A stretch of DNA of 64,000 nucleotides, taken from positions 70,116,784 to 70,180,783 of the forward strand of contig CM076849.1 of assembly GCA_039519185.1 (NCBI GenBank). Reading direction: 5' to 3'. Shown here in pieces: positions 40,307-50,365 of this stretch; the stretch's first letter is position 1; each line of letters begins with the position of its first letter. Under the pieces are notes generated by a model. That model had not been told where the DNA came from. It searched no databases and saw only the letters and a list, made by a program, of their open reading frames with translations. Both the position numbers and the translations under genes were made by a program. The DNA comes from Astragalus membranaceus. Its lineage: Eukaryota; Streptophyta; Magnoliopsida; Fabales; Fabaceae.

Positions 40307-42530
40307 ATGGCTGTGGACTCAACAATTTCATCTCCATTAGGTCCACCAGCATGTGAAAAAGATGCAAAGGCATTACAATTCATTGAAGAAATGACTCGAA
40401 ATGCCGATGCCGTACAAGAAATGGTGTTAGATGAGATTCTAACACGAAACGCCGAAACAGAGTACCTTAAGCGCTTCAAACTTAACGGCGCCACCGACCG
40501 TGAAACCTTTAAGTCCACAGTTCCTGTTATTACCTACGAGGATGTTCAACCTGAGATTCAGAGAATCGCTAATGGTGACCGCTCTGCAATTCTCTCTTCT
40601 CATCCCATCTCTGAATTCCTCACAAGGTAATACTATTTTTATTTATTTTTTAATAAATATAATTTATTTTTTTTTGGGAAAGTTGGTAACTGAATCTAAT
40701 ATCTAAATCTGCAGTTCTGGAACTTCAGCTGGGGAAAGAAAATTAATGCCAACAATTAAGGAAGAGCTGGATCGTCGCCAGCTTCTATACAGCCTTCTCA
40801 TGCCAGTTATGAACCTGTAAGATTTTTTTTCAAATAATTGAATTTCTAATAAATACGGAGTACTTTACTATTTCATGGCTGCTTTATTATTCTTATCCCC
40901 ATGCCCAATTAATGTTTCTTGTCTTCTACTCAGCAAACTATCAACTGTGTATAAAGGAAAATGATTTTTTAAAGCACCCCATAAAGTTAATTTTTTGACA
41001 AGTAACCGAAAAACTTTCTATTTATAATATTTTAATTTCTATGTGTAAAGAATATTTTATACAGTCGGTGAATATCTATACTAGCCCAAATGAATCCATC
41101 TTGTGCCCCGACTCATTCTAATGATTCTTTTTTTTGGATGCAACAGATGTGTGCCTGGTCTAGACAAGGGAAAAGGTTTATACTTTTTGTTCGTGAAGTC
41201 CGAAACAAGGACACCGGGTGGGTTATTGGCTCGCCCGGTACTCACAAGCTACTACAAGAGCGAGCATTTCAAGACCCGACCCTACGACCCATACAATGTC
41301 TATACTAGCCCAAATGAAGCCATCTTGTGCCCTGACTCATTCCAAAGCATGTACACCCAAATGATTTGTGGACTCATAGAGCGCAACCAAGTCCTTCGCC
41401 TAGGCGCTGTCTTTGCCTCCGGTCTCCTCCGAGCAATTCGATTCCTCCAACTACATTGGGTCGAACTAGCCCAAGACATCCAAACCGGGTCATTAAATCC
41501 ACGAATCGCCGACCCAGCAATAAGGGAATACATGAACCATGTGATGAAACCCGACCCGAAATTGGCCTCATTTATGACACAAGAATGTTCAAAGGAAAAT
41601 TGGGAAGGAATAATCACAAAGATTTGGCCCAATACCAAATACTTAGATGTGATTGTAACAGGTGCTATGGCCCAATACATTCCCACACTCAACTACTATA
41701 GTGGTGGATTACCACTCGCATGTACAATGTACGCTTCCTCAGAATGCTACTTTGGACTCAACCTTAATCCAATGTGCAAAGCCTCAGAGGTTTCTTACAC
41801 AATCATGCCAAACATGGCCTATTTCGAGTTCCTACCTCATTACTCAAACTCATCAAACTCGCCCATGTTGACTCGTGACTCACCACCCGAACTCGTTGAC
41901 CTCGCTGATGTTGAAGTGGGTAAAGAGTACGAGCTAGTGATCACCACCTACGCAGGTTTATACCGTTACCGAGTCGGCGACATTCTCCGAGTCACTGGGT
42001 TTCATAACTCGGCACCACAATTCCACTTCATTCGTCGGAAGAACGTGTTACTCAGTATTGACTCAGACAAAACGGACGAGTCGGAATTACAAAGAGCAGT
42101 GGAGAATGCTTCAAAACTACTCACGAGTTTCAACACGAGTGTTGTGGAGTACACAAGCTACGCGGAAACAAATACGATTCCGGGTCACTACGTGATTTAT
42201 TGGGAGTTGTTGACTAAAGACTCGTCAACATCACCGAGTCACAAGGTGTTGAATCAGTGTTGTTTAGAAATGGAGGAATCGTTGAACTCGGTTTATAGAC
42301 AGTGTCGTGTAGCGGACCATTCAATTGGACCACTTGAAATACGTGTTGTGAAGAGTGGAACTTTTGAAGAGCTTATGGATTATGCAATCTCAAGAGGTGC
42401 TTCAATAAATCAATATAAGGTTCCTAGGTGTGTGAATTTTACTCCTATAATGGAGCTTTTGGATTCTAGGGTTGTCTCTATTCACTTTAGTCAAGGTTTG
42501 CCACGTTGGACACCTGAAAGAAGAAGGTGA
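40307..42530 (+). CDS. GH3.1: GH3 acyl-acid-amido synthetase (GH3.1-like), three exons
   Basis: Exons 40307-40626, 40715-40816 and 41147-42530 join with GT-AG introns into 602 codons including the stop (601 residues), the normal GH3 length. The family adenylates a carboxylic acid and joins it to an amino acid in the cytosol. This sequence belongs with the group II IAA-amido synthetases, which inactivate auxin. ATP/AMP-binding motifs are intact: SSGTSAGERK at residues 107-116, YASSECYFG at 336-344, YRYRVGDIL at 413-421. The C-terminus (ISRGASINQYKVPRC, then PERRR) is strongly conserved. The start fits the Arabidopsis GH3.1 type (MAVDS). No frame break is visible. The exact paralogue name is by resemblance, not by phylogeny. 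Confidence 0.95.
41071..41119 (+). repeat. Partial copy of GH3 exon 3 inside intron 2
   Basis: These 49 intron bases match exon 3 at 41295-41343 with about four mismatches. The exon segment encodes VYTSPNEAILCPDS. The copy lies about 30 bases before the intron 2 acceptor and in the same orientation. Confidence 0.85.
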
Positions 42531-42553
42531 TGGTGATGATGATGATGATGATA
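42528..42553 (+). repeat. (TGA)n microsatellite at the GH3 stop codon
   Basis: The stop codon TGA begins a run TGATGGTGATGATGATGATG, about eight units, extending into the 3' untranslated region. Every unit in this frame is a stop codon. Confidence 0.8.
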
Positions 42554-43158
42554 AGATTCTTGACATGTACGGATTAATTTACTGGGTAGATGCAGATTTT
42601 GTTTTATTTTTTTATTATTTTTGGGCTATGTTGTTGTGTTGATTAATGTGTAGGAGAGTACTTGTGAAGAATCTGATGGGAGACCTTGAATTAGGAAGTC
42701 TCTTAATTGGTTAGGTTAATTATGCATTTTGTTACAATTAACTTGTGCAAAGATGCAAATCTATTGTAGTAAATTTGTATGTATTGCTCGGTTCACGTAC
42801 GTTCAAGTGAAGCAAGACAATTTCTCTTGACAAGTACAGTTGTTCCATTTTGATGGTGTTGGCATCCATTTTTTTATGTCCTTTGTGGTCATCCATTTCT
42901 ACATTAACAGATCCTGTACTGATTTCAACATTTCTTTTCCACTCTACTAAGCTCATTATTACTAGCTTTAGTAGAAAGTTCACTCACTGTGATAGATAAC
43001 TTGTGCTAAAATCAAATTTTCATTTCCACCGTTTGATGCGTTTTTTTTGTCAATATTATTTGATTGCATTCTAATGGGCAAGGCCCAAACCAAAGCAATC
43101 TACAGATTGGCCTACGGCCCAGTTCTACTATTTGGCACAACACATGGTTGAAACTTAG
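42554..43158 (+). other. GH3 3' region and intergenic sequence
   Basis: Probably the GH3 3' untranslated region for the first 200-250 bases, then AT-rich intergenic DNA without a gene. I could not place the polyadenylation site. The last eleven bases (TTGAAACTTAG) are the target duplication of the next element. Confidence 0.5.
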
Positions 43159-43262
43159 GGTAATATTTTGTGTACCCCACATTTAGACACCGTATCCCCA
43201 CATTTTCCATTTTACCCCTAAGAAAAAATGCAAAACAAATTTATCATTTTAATAGATAAATC

Positions 43263-43423
43263 TGTTAGGTGAAAACTCAACTGACAAACTCTGGTGTAAC
43301 TAAGAGAACAAAACTAACAAACAAAACACAATTACACTAGGGCTAGTAAATGCTACTGGGCCTATACAAAACTAATGAATCTACATACAAAGTTTTGGGC
43401 CCAAATTACAATTAACAGCAACA
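43263..43423 (-). repeat. Element F 3' LTR
   Basis: TGTTAGG to CAGCAACA, 161 bp, next to the polypurine tract (minus strand GGGAGGAAT) at 43424-43432. It is about 24 bases shorter than the other LTR because of a gap after CTGACAAA. Confidence 0.85.
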
Positions 43424-43799
43424 ATTCCTCCCATAAACTGAAATGCAGTGAGCATATCAGTTTAATCATTCTTGACTTCATTAGCACAGTGCATCCCCAT
43501 TCTCTTCTAAGCTTGCTAAAGCTTTCCATCTTCAAAGCCTTGGTGAGGATATCAGCTAAATGATCTTCTGAAGGACAGAACTTCAGCTCCACAGCTCTTG
43601 AATTGCTCAAATCTCTTAGGAAATGATATCTTACATCGATGTGTTTGCTTTTCCCATGCGTTACTGGGTTTTTTGACAGCTTAATTGTCGAGCTATTGTC
43701 ACACAATACTATATCCCTTGACAAACACAGTAGGCAGCAGCAACAAATTCTGCCTCTGTGGTGGACAAAGTCACTATGGGTTGTTTTTGTGATGACCAA
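43362..43799 (-). pseudogene. RNase H remnant (element F)
   Basis: It contains LCDNSSTIKLSKNPVTHGKSKHIDVRYHFLRDL-type copia RNase H sequence. The preceding catalytic part (the ALSSTEAE-like motif) is out of frame around 43730-43760. The frame starts in shifted sequence and ends with a run into the LTR. Confidence 0.75.
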
Positions 43800-43896
43800 G
43801 ACACTGCACCATTGTTCATCATGAAGACATACCCACTAGCGCTTTTCCTATCATCCAAATCTCCTGCATAATCACTGTCACAGTATATCCAATCAG

Positions 43897-44910
43897 CTAT
43901 TGAGTCTTTCCCATTATGTATAACAACCTAGTATCAGCAGTCCCCTTTAGGTATCTGAGAATCCTTTTTGCAGCAATTAGGTGTTCCATGGTTGGTTTCT
44001 CCATGAATCTATTAACCAAGCTTGCACCAAACATTACATCAGGTTTGGTTGCATTCAAATACATCAAACTACCAACACTCTGTTTGAAAACTATTGCATT
44101 GACACATTTACTCTTATCATTCCTCGAAAGCTTGCAACCAGTTACTAATGGACTGCATACAACCTTGCTTTTTGCCATCCCAAACCTGTCAAGCATTACA
44201 TTCACATATTTTTGTTGATGAATAAAGATTCCCTTACTACTTTGAATCACTTCTACTCCAAGAAAGTACCTCATTCTCTGCAAATCAGACATGTCAAATT
44301 CTTCTTGCCTGGAACTTTTGAAACTTGCTGTCAATTCAATATCATTTCTAGTATGAATCAGATCATCTACATACAGGATCACAATGAGCAACTTCTTCTT
44401 GTCCTCATCTCTCTTGATGTAGAGAGTGTGTTCATAGGGACATTTTTTGAACCCTTCCCTTCCAAAATAAGCATATATCCTGATGTAGCATGCTCTATGG
44501 GCCTGCCTAAGCCCATACAAAGCCTTCTTCAGCTTATAGACTTTATCTTCTGATCCTTTCCTTTCAAAATCCTGAGGCTGGTTCACATAAACTGTTTCTT
44601 CAAGATTTCCATGTAAGAAAGCAAATTTGACATCAAGTTGATGTACCTGCCACCCTTCACCAGTTGCAATGGCAAGTATGGACCTAATGGTGTCCCATCT
44701 TGCAACTGGGGCAAAAACTTCAGAGAAATCAACTCCATGCTGTTGAGAGTATCCTTTGGCAATGAGTCTTGCCTTGTGTTTATCTATCTTTCCTTGCTCA
44801 TTGTATTTGGTTTTGTAAACCCACTTGACTCCAATGACTTTGCAGCCTACTGGTGATTCTACAAGTTCCCACGTGTTGTTTCTTTCAATGGCTTGAATAT
44901 CATCATTCAT
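43897..44910 (-). pseudogene. Copia reverse transcriptase (element F)
   Basis: A 337-residue open stretch with KWVYKTKYNEQGKIDKHKARL, EVFAPVARWDTIRSILAI, QLDVKFAFLHGNLEETVY, YGLRQAHRACYIRI and LYVDDLIH, the catalytic Asp pair. It ends in the GSLMYL, KPDVMF and RYLKGT motifs. This is the best-preserved part of F. Upstream and downstream pol segments are in other frames, so no full polyprotein remains. Confidence 0.85.
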
Positions 44911-44998
44911 AGCCTTTCTCTATTTCTCCATCTAACAGCATCTGACCAGAAATTCCTTGGCAATTTTGAATCACTTAGTAGACTTCTAACCATGTTCA

Positions 44999-45613
44999 TC
45001 ATTGTTCTGTTTTTTTCTCTCTGCTACCCCATTTTGTTGGGGGTGTGAAAGCAGTAGTTAATTGCCTTCTAATTCCATTCTCAGCCCAAAAATCAGTGAA
45101 TTCCTTCGAATTGAATTCCCCACCCCTATCAGTTCTTAAGAAACTTATATTGCATTTACTCTCCTTTTCAACCATTACTTTGAATTTCTTAAAAATTTCA
45201 AAAGCTCGAGACTTTTCACTTAGGAAATATACCCATCCTCTTCTACTAAAATCATCTATGAATGATATAAAGTACCACTTTTTGCTGTTAGATTCTGGTG
45301 TGATTGGTCCACAGATGTCTGAATGCACTAGTTCTAGGTATCCTGATGCTCTCCAATTACTCTGTGTTGGCATTGTGTCTCTGTGCTGCTTTCCTATCAA
45401 GCATTCTGGGCATACTCTTTCTGAATCATCAAACACAGGCAGTCCTTTGACCATTTGCTTCTGTTGGAGTAGTCTCAAACCCTTGTAAGTGAGATCAGCA
45501 TATCTCTTGTGCCATAGAACAACTTCTCCTTCTGTGGTGACTTGCAGGCATGTGAAAATGATTGGTGTGCCTCTTACAAGGAACATTCTGTTCTTTGCCA
45601 TATTGGAGGTCAT
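44999..45613 (-). pseudogene. Pre-integrase and integrase (element F)
   Basis: 204 residues: LWHKRYADLTYKGLRLL (pre-integrase, where a Gly-His is usual), CPECLIGKQHRDTMP, then the core with ELVHSDICGPITP, FIDDFSRRGWVYFL and LRTDRGGEF. The frame is broken after FTPPTKWGSREKK, where relatives have TPQQNGVAERKN. Confidence 0.8.
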
Positions 45614-45663
45614 TGTTAAACCTTTCTCATCATGATATACCCTGCACTAATTGTCTTCGAAAA

Positions 45664-46439
45664 TTACAGTGAGCCCTTTCTCTTGCAATTGCCCAATGCT
45701 GAATAAATTACTTCGTAAGTCAGGTATGTAGTAGACATCAGAAACAACCTGAATACACCCTTCAATCTCAATCTTGACTGTCCCCTTGGTGTGCCAGCCA
45801 CCTTTAGAGCTTGTTCTTCCCCCTTTTGACCCTTCATACATTGCGCTTCAACCATGAGGTTGCTCTGCAGTCCGACTATGGTTAGGGCTTCCACATTGTT
45901 CGCTTGCACAATTGAACAGACCACGTAGTTGAACTTCGTAGGCATTGATCTCAGAATCTTTTCTACCACAACTGTCTCAGTTACATTCTCTCCGTGCGTC
46001 TTCATCTTATTCGTAATTGGCAGTGTTCTTCCGAAATATTCATTTACAGATTCTGTTTCTTTCATTCCCAACAATTCAAATTCACGCCTCAAGACTTGAA
46101 GTTGAGCATGTTTTACCTTCGACGAGCCTTGGAATTTCTGTTTGAGCGAGTCCCAAATTGCTTTGGACGAGTCATTCTTCAATATTGTTTCCAAGATGCT
46201 ACGATCTAGGGCTTGGAAAAGGTATTTCTTTGCTTTCAGGTCCTACAATTTTGCTTCATCTGCGATCTTTCGCTGCTCCAGTGTTGTACTATCCCCCACG
46301 ACTGGAACTCCATTTGCGACGATCTCCAGTATTCCTTCGATTTGAGTAAGTTTTCCATAAGCATGGTCCAATGATCATAGTGACCATCATATTTGGTAAT
46401 CGCCAGCTGAACGTACGTCGTGCTTTCTTTCTCTGCCAT
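45664..46439 (-). pseudogene. Copia Gag (element F), frameshifted
   Basis: It starts MAEKEST at 46439 and reads YDGHYDHWTMLMENLLKSKEYW. The frame is lost near 46250 and resumes at 46194-45664 (SSKAIWDSLKQKFQGSSKVKHAQLQVLRREFELLGMKE). The zinc knuckle and protease are missing: Gag is joined to sequence with an SDVYYIPDLRSNLFSIGQL motif, which normally follows protease. This marks the internal deletion. Confidence 0.8.
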
Positions 46440-46496
46440 TGAACCGCAGTTCACTCGATTTCTATCTTCCTGATTCTTGCACAAGCCCCGCGAGGA

Positions 46497-46508
46497 GCTC
46501 TGATGCCA
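46497..46508 (-). other. Primer-binding site of element F
   Basis: On the minus strand TGGCATCAGAGC, two bases after the LTR, is the copia initiator tRNA-Met site with one substitution. Confidence 0.7.
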
Positions 46509-46510
46509 AT

Positions 46511-46695
46511 TGTAAGGTGAAAATTCAACTGACAAAATAAGGTGTTCAGTTTACAACAAATTTTGGTGCAACTAACAGAACAGAACTAACAAACAAAACA
46601 CAATTACACTTGGGCTAGTAAATGCTACTGGGCCTCTACAAAACTAATGAATCTACATACAAAGTATTGGGCCCAAATTACAATTAACAGCAACA
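46511..46695 (-). repeat. Element F 5' LTR
   Basis: TGTAAGG to CAGCAACA on the plus strand, 185 bp, next to the primer-binding site and the AAATC target duplication. Confidence 0.85.
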
Positions 46696-46700
46696 AAATC

Positions 46701-47029
46701 CGGTTTTAAAAAATGCAAACCGGATTTATCTATTGAAATGATAAATCCGTTTTGTATTAAAATATAAAATTTATTTTATTTAAAATTTTATAAAAAGTTA
46801 TAAAAACACTACTAAAAATCCATTAAAGAATCAAAATTAATCTAAATATTATAAAAACACTACTAAAATCTAATAAAATCAAAATAAGGTTATGCAACTT
46901 TTTTTTTTAGATTTTTTGGAGATTATGAAAAAATGCAAGTTTTGAAATTTTCCCGAAAACCAGCTTTTTTTCTTAGATTATCTAGCCGGCGTACAACATC
47001 GCCACGTGTAACGAATATCTACACACTAA
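46701..47029. repeat. Left subterminal repeats of the MULE-like element
   Basis: It contains units of AAACCGGATTTATCTATT and complements such as AATAGATAAATCCGG, the same as those at 48690-48850 on the other side of the cargo. The rest is AT-rich. The part nearest 47030 may already be plastid-derived but is too diverged to call. Confidence 0.6.
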
Positions 47030-48549
47030 ACTGAAATTTTCTTGTCTTTCCTGAATGAAAAGGAGGAAAAAAAACCGGGTCAAAAGAAAATGCCATTTTG
47101 GAGTTTTATCGCCAATTTTCTTGTGTAGGCGGAGATCCTGTATTTCCTGAATCTTTATGTACGTAATTACAAAAAAAAAATCAACAAAGATGTGAATTAG
47201 GAGGGATTGGTCGACGAAATATAAACCGAAGGCGGAATCTTGATATACCTCAGAACAATACATTTTTGTTACCGTGAGATATATTGACAGCTGCGGATCA
47301 TTTGATTGGAATGAAATTTGGAATGGGTACACTTGATGATATGAATCATTTGAAAAATAAACGTATTCGTTCCGTAGCAGATCTCTTACAAGATCAATTT
47401 GGATTGGCTCTGGTTCGTTTAGAAAATATAATTAGAGGAACTATATGTGGCGCAATTCGATATAAATTGACACCGACTCCTCGGAATTTGGTGACTTCAA
47501 CTCCATTAACAACTACTTATGAGTCTTTTTTTGGATTACATCCATTATCTCAAGTTTTGGATCGAACAAATCCATTGACCCAAATAGTTCATGGGCAAAA
47601 ATTGAGTTATTTGGGTCCTGGAGGATTGACAGGGCGAACTACTAGTTTTCGGATACGAGATATACATCCTAGTCACTATGGACGTATTTGTCCAATTGAC
47701 AACTCTGAAGGAATCAATGTTGGACTTATTGGCTCCTTAGCAATTCATGCAAGGGTTGGTCGTTGGGGGTCTATAGAAAGTCCATTTTTTGAAATTTCTG
47801 AGAGATCAAAAAGAATACGCATGCTTTATTTATCACCAAGTAGAGATGAATACTATATGGTAGCAACGGGAAATTGTTTAGCACTGAATCGAGGTATTCA
47901 GGAGGAACAGATTGTTCTAGCTCGATACTACCAATAATTTCTGACTATTGCATGGGAACAGGTTCATCTTCGAAGTATTTTTCCCTTCCAATATTTTTCT
48001 ATTGGAGCTTCCCTCATTCCTTTTATCGAGCATAATGATGCGAACCGAGTTTTAATGAGTTCTAATATGCAACGTCAAGCAGTTCCTCTTTCTCGGTCCG
48101 AAAAGTGCATTGTTGGAACTGGATTGGAACGCCAAGTGTCCTTAGATTCAGGAGTTCCCGCTATAGCCGAACACGAGGGAAAGATCATTTATAACGATAC
48201 TGACAAGATCATTTTATTTGGAAATGGGAATGCTCTACGCATTCCAATAGTTATATATCAACGTTCCAACAAAAATACTTGCATGCATCAAAAACCCCAG
48301 ATTCAGAAAGGTAAATGCGTAAAAAAGGGACAAATTTTAGCAAACGGTGCTGCTACAGTTGGCGGTGAACTCGCTTTGGGAAAAAACGTATTAGTAGCTT
48401 ATATGCCATGGGAAGGTTACTGTTCTGAAGATGCTGTACTCATTAGTGAGCCCCTGGTCTATGATGATATTTATACTTCTTTTCACATACGGAAATATGA
48501 AATTCAGACTCATGTGACAAGCCATGGTCCTGAAAGAATCACTAATGAA
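47030..48549 (+). pseudogene. rpoB: Plastid rpoB fragment in nuclear DNA (NUPT)
   Basis: The translation matches an internal part of the plastid RNA polymerase beta subunit. It starts about at EIFLSFLNEKEEKK, passes EFYRQFSCVGGDPVFPESL and HLIGMKFGMGTLDDMNHLKNKRIRSVADLL, runs through the catalytic-region motifs and ends at SHGPERITNE. Breaks: frameshifts near 47088 and 47165, TGA at 47275-47277 (likely CGA to TGA) and TAA at 47935-47937. Otherwise one frame holds from 47284 to 48543. Many missense changes from the conserved plant sequence suggest it is not recent. Both ends of the gene are missing. It cannot give a working protein. Confidence 0.95.
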
Positions 48550-48639
48550 CAGGGGGATAAAAGAGAGAAGAGTTCTATAAATCTATGATAGAAGTTATTC
48601 TTATTAACAACCTCTACCAAAAGATCACTGATATCCATA

Positions 48640-49009
48640 TCTATTTTATTTTTTTAAAAGAAAATTAATTATAATTTTTTAACAGATTTATCTATTTTAT
48701 TTTGAGAAACAGATTTATCTATTTAATAGATAAATCCGGTTTTGAAAATCGCAAACCAGATTTATCTATTTAATATATAAAACCGTTTTTAAAAATATTA
48801 CAACCGGATTTATCTATTTAATAGATAAATCCGGTTTGCAATTTTCAAAACAAAATTTATCTATAAATCTATTTTTCAATTTTTTTAATACTACGAATTT
48901 ATCCTAAAAATAGATAAATTCGTTTTACACTTTTTTAAGGATTAACATGGGGATAAATGATTTTTGTGGGGGGTATGATGTCTAAGTGTGGGACGCAAGA
49001 AATATTACC
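48640..49009. repeat. Right subterminal and terminal inverted repeat of the MULE-like element
   Basis: Palindromic units of the form GGATTTATCTATTTAATAGATAAATCC occur several times (48690-48850), with a more diverged unit near 48890-48935. The outermost 80 bases complement 43159-43235 with scattered mismatches. Confidence 0.7.
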
Positions 49010-49261
49010 TTGAAACTTAGCGGAATACTGTGTTGTCCATTAGTCTCTTCGAGTCACGAGCTTGAAAACCTTATTAAAAATGGGCATTGTTATGACCACC
49101 TCGCCATTTTAATTTTGGCACCTCCTTCTATATATTGACTAAAATTCCTTTTTCCCTGACAACTCTATACCTGCCATCCGTACAATCCCTCACAATCTCA
49201 TTTTTATCTCTTAAGATATAACAAGTAAAAGAGGATTGAATATTGTTTAGGGTTCCGTTCC

Positions 49262-49860
49262 TAACCTGCACTTCTTTTCATATCCCAACCATCAAGAAAG
49301 TAGGGGCTTCAAAGCTTGACTAACATAACAAGCAAGAAAGTTGACTTTGAGAAAGTTCGTCCCTCTCCCACAAGAGGATGCGCGAACCTCCAAGTCAAGC
49401 GCGCTTGACCAAGGCAGGGGAAAGGGGCAACCTATCTGACTAATACTAATAATAAGAAAGGGGGTGAGATAGGCGACAGGTAGCTTGCTTCCAAGCCGGC
49501 CCGGCCGTGAGGAATCAAGAGATCTTTGCCGGTGCTGACTTGGATCTCGGGTGACGGAATAAGGCGCCCAGAAGTAACGAGCAGTCGCGGTCGAAGCTTG
49601 GGTACAACGAAGCGCTTACCAAGGGCGAAGGATTCGTTCCTCTCCCACAAGAGGATGCGCGAACCTCCTAGTCAAGCGCGCTAGCGCGCTTGACCAAGGC
49701 TTTCTCTGATAGGGGCACGGGTCGAGCGTCTTCAAACCTTCACCACTTGAGACGTATGCTGGGGAACTCGCACGTGCGGTTCTTAGGGGGGAGAGCTAGC
49801 TCAATCAATAGCGTCCGTGAAGTGATTGATGTTCGATTGGGCTTTCGCCCTTCAAGGTCT
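49262..49860. other. Probable mitochondrial DNA insertion (NUMT)
   Basis: The composition rises abruptly to about half GC. A segment CCACAAGAGGATGCGCGAAC ... AAGCGCGCTTGACCAAGGC occurs twice (about 49366-49415 and 49642-49701), as dispersed repeats of plant mitochondrial genomes often do. Near 49751-49793, GACGTATGCTGGGGAACT with GCACGTGCGGTTCTTAGG resembles a conserved hairpin of group II introns. No mitochondrial coding frame is visible. The assignment rests on composition and resemblance and needs a database comparison. Confidence 0.5.
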
Positions 49861-50365
49861 TAGGAATCGATTGAATTATAATTCCTTTTTGAAAAACTAC
49901 CTGTTTCGGGTCACATCCTTTAGACTCAATCCAGTCCAAATAAACCAGGCCCATGATTCGTTCACTATAGTTGTTCAAAAAAAAAAAGATTTGTTCACTC
50001 CATCACACGGTCTAAGCGTCATTTCACCATTATATGCTCCACCAATGAAATCCTGCCTCGTCTATGGCAGATTTCCCTATAACTACGATGTCCCATCAAT
50101 ATGCCAGGTGCGCATTTATTTCTGCCAGCCACCTTTTCCCTTTGATTACTTAAGCATTGGAATGTGTGCAAGTACCACCCCTTTGCTGGATCAACGCGAA
50201 GGAGTGCATCTCAAAATTATCTTTGGAGCATCTCCAGCTTCTCAGCTTGGTAGCATCTCGGTCCACCTTCATTGATAGAGACTAGCATTCAGATCAGTTC
50301 ATTGGCGACCACAGTGGTAGCACATTCTCTCTCTTTCACTCTCCCGAATTGGTCCTAAAACTCTC
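49861..50365. other. Unassigned sequence
   Basis: A frame at 49826-50275 (149 codons) shows no family I recognise. The sequence could be the left part of the gypsy element whose gag begins at 50366, or more organelle-derived DNA. A poly(A)-like run lies at 49980-49987. Confidence 0.3.

Larger units (their letters stand above)
43263..46695 (-). mobile_element. Element F: Ty1/copia element, degenerate
   Basis: Short LTRs (43263-43423 and 46511-46695) are flanked by AAATC (43258-43262, 46696-46700). At 3.4 kb it is shorter than a full copia element, so internal deletions have occurred, chiefly between Gag and integrase. On the minus strand the order is LTR, primer-binding site, gag, integrase, RT, RNase H, polypurine tract, LTR. 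It sits in the left subterminal part of the MULE-like element. Its Gag resembles that of element G (55897-56400), so F and G are related families. Confidence 0.9.
43159..49009. mobile_element. Mutator-like TIR element carrying plastid DNA
   Basis: The ends match in inverted orientation: left GGTAATATTTTGTGTACCCC, right (complemented) GGTAATATTTCTTGCGTCCC, with similarity continuing inward. The 11-bp target duplication TTGAAACTTAG lies at 43148-43158 and 49010-49020. Long inverted repeats with 9-11 bp duplications are typical of Mutator-like elements. There is no transposase. The cargo is a plastid rpoB fragment (47030-48549). Copia element F (43263-46695) inserted later; without it the element is about 2.4 kb. 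The superfamily call rests on duplication length and repeat architecture only. Confidence 0.75.

Noticed and set aside
46982..47332. 116-codon minus-strand frame
   Set aside because: It is the antisense shadow of the rpoB pseudogene.
47030..48549. Plastid genome contamination or a chimeric assembly
   Set aside because: The segment has stop codons and frameshifts, lies between nuclear inverted repeats with an exact target duplication, and is divergent from conserved plastid rpoB.
49432..49650. Minus-strand 72-codon frame in the probable mitochondrial segment
   Set aside because: No recognisable protein. The region matches intron-like or intergenic mitochondrial features better.
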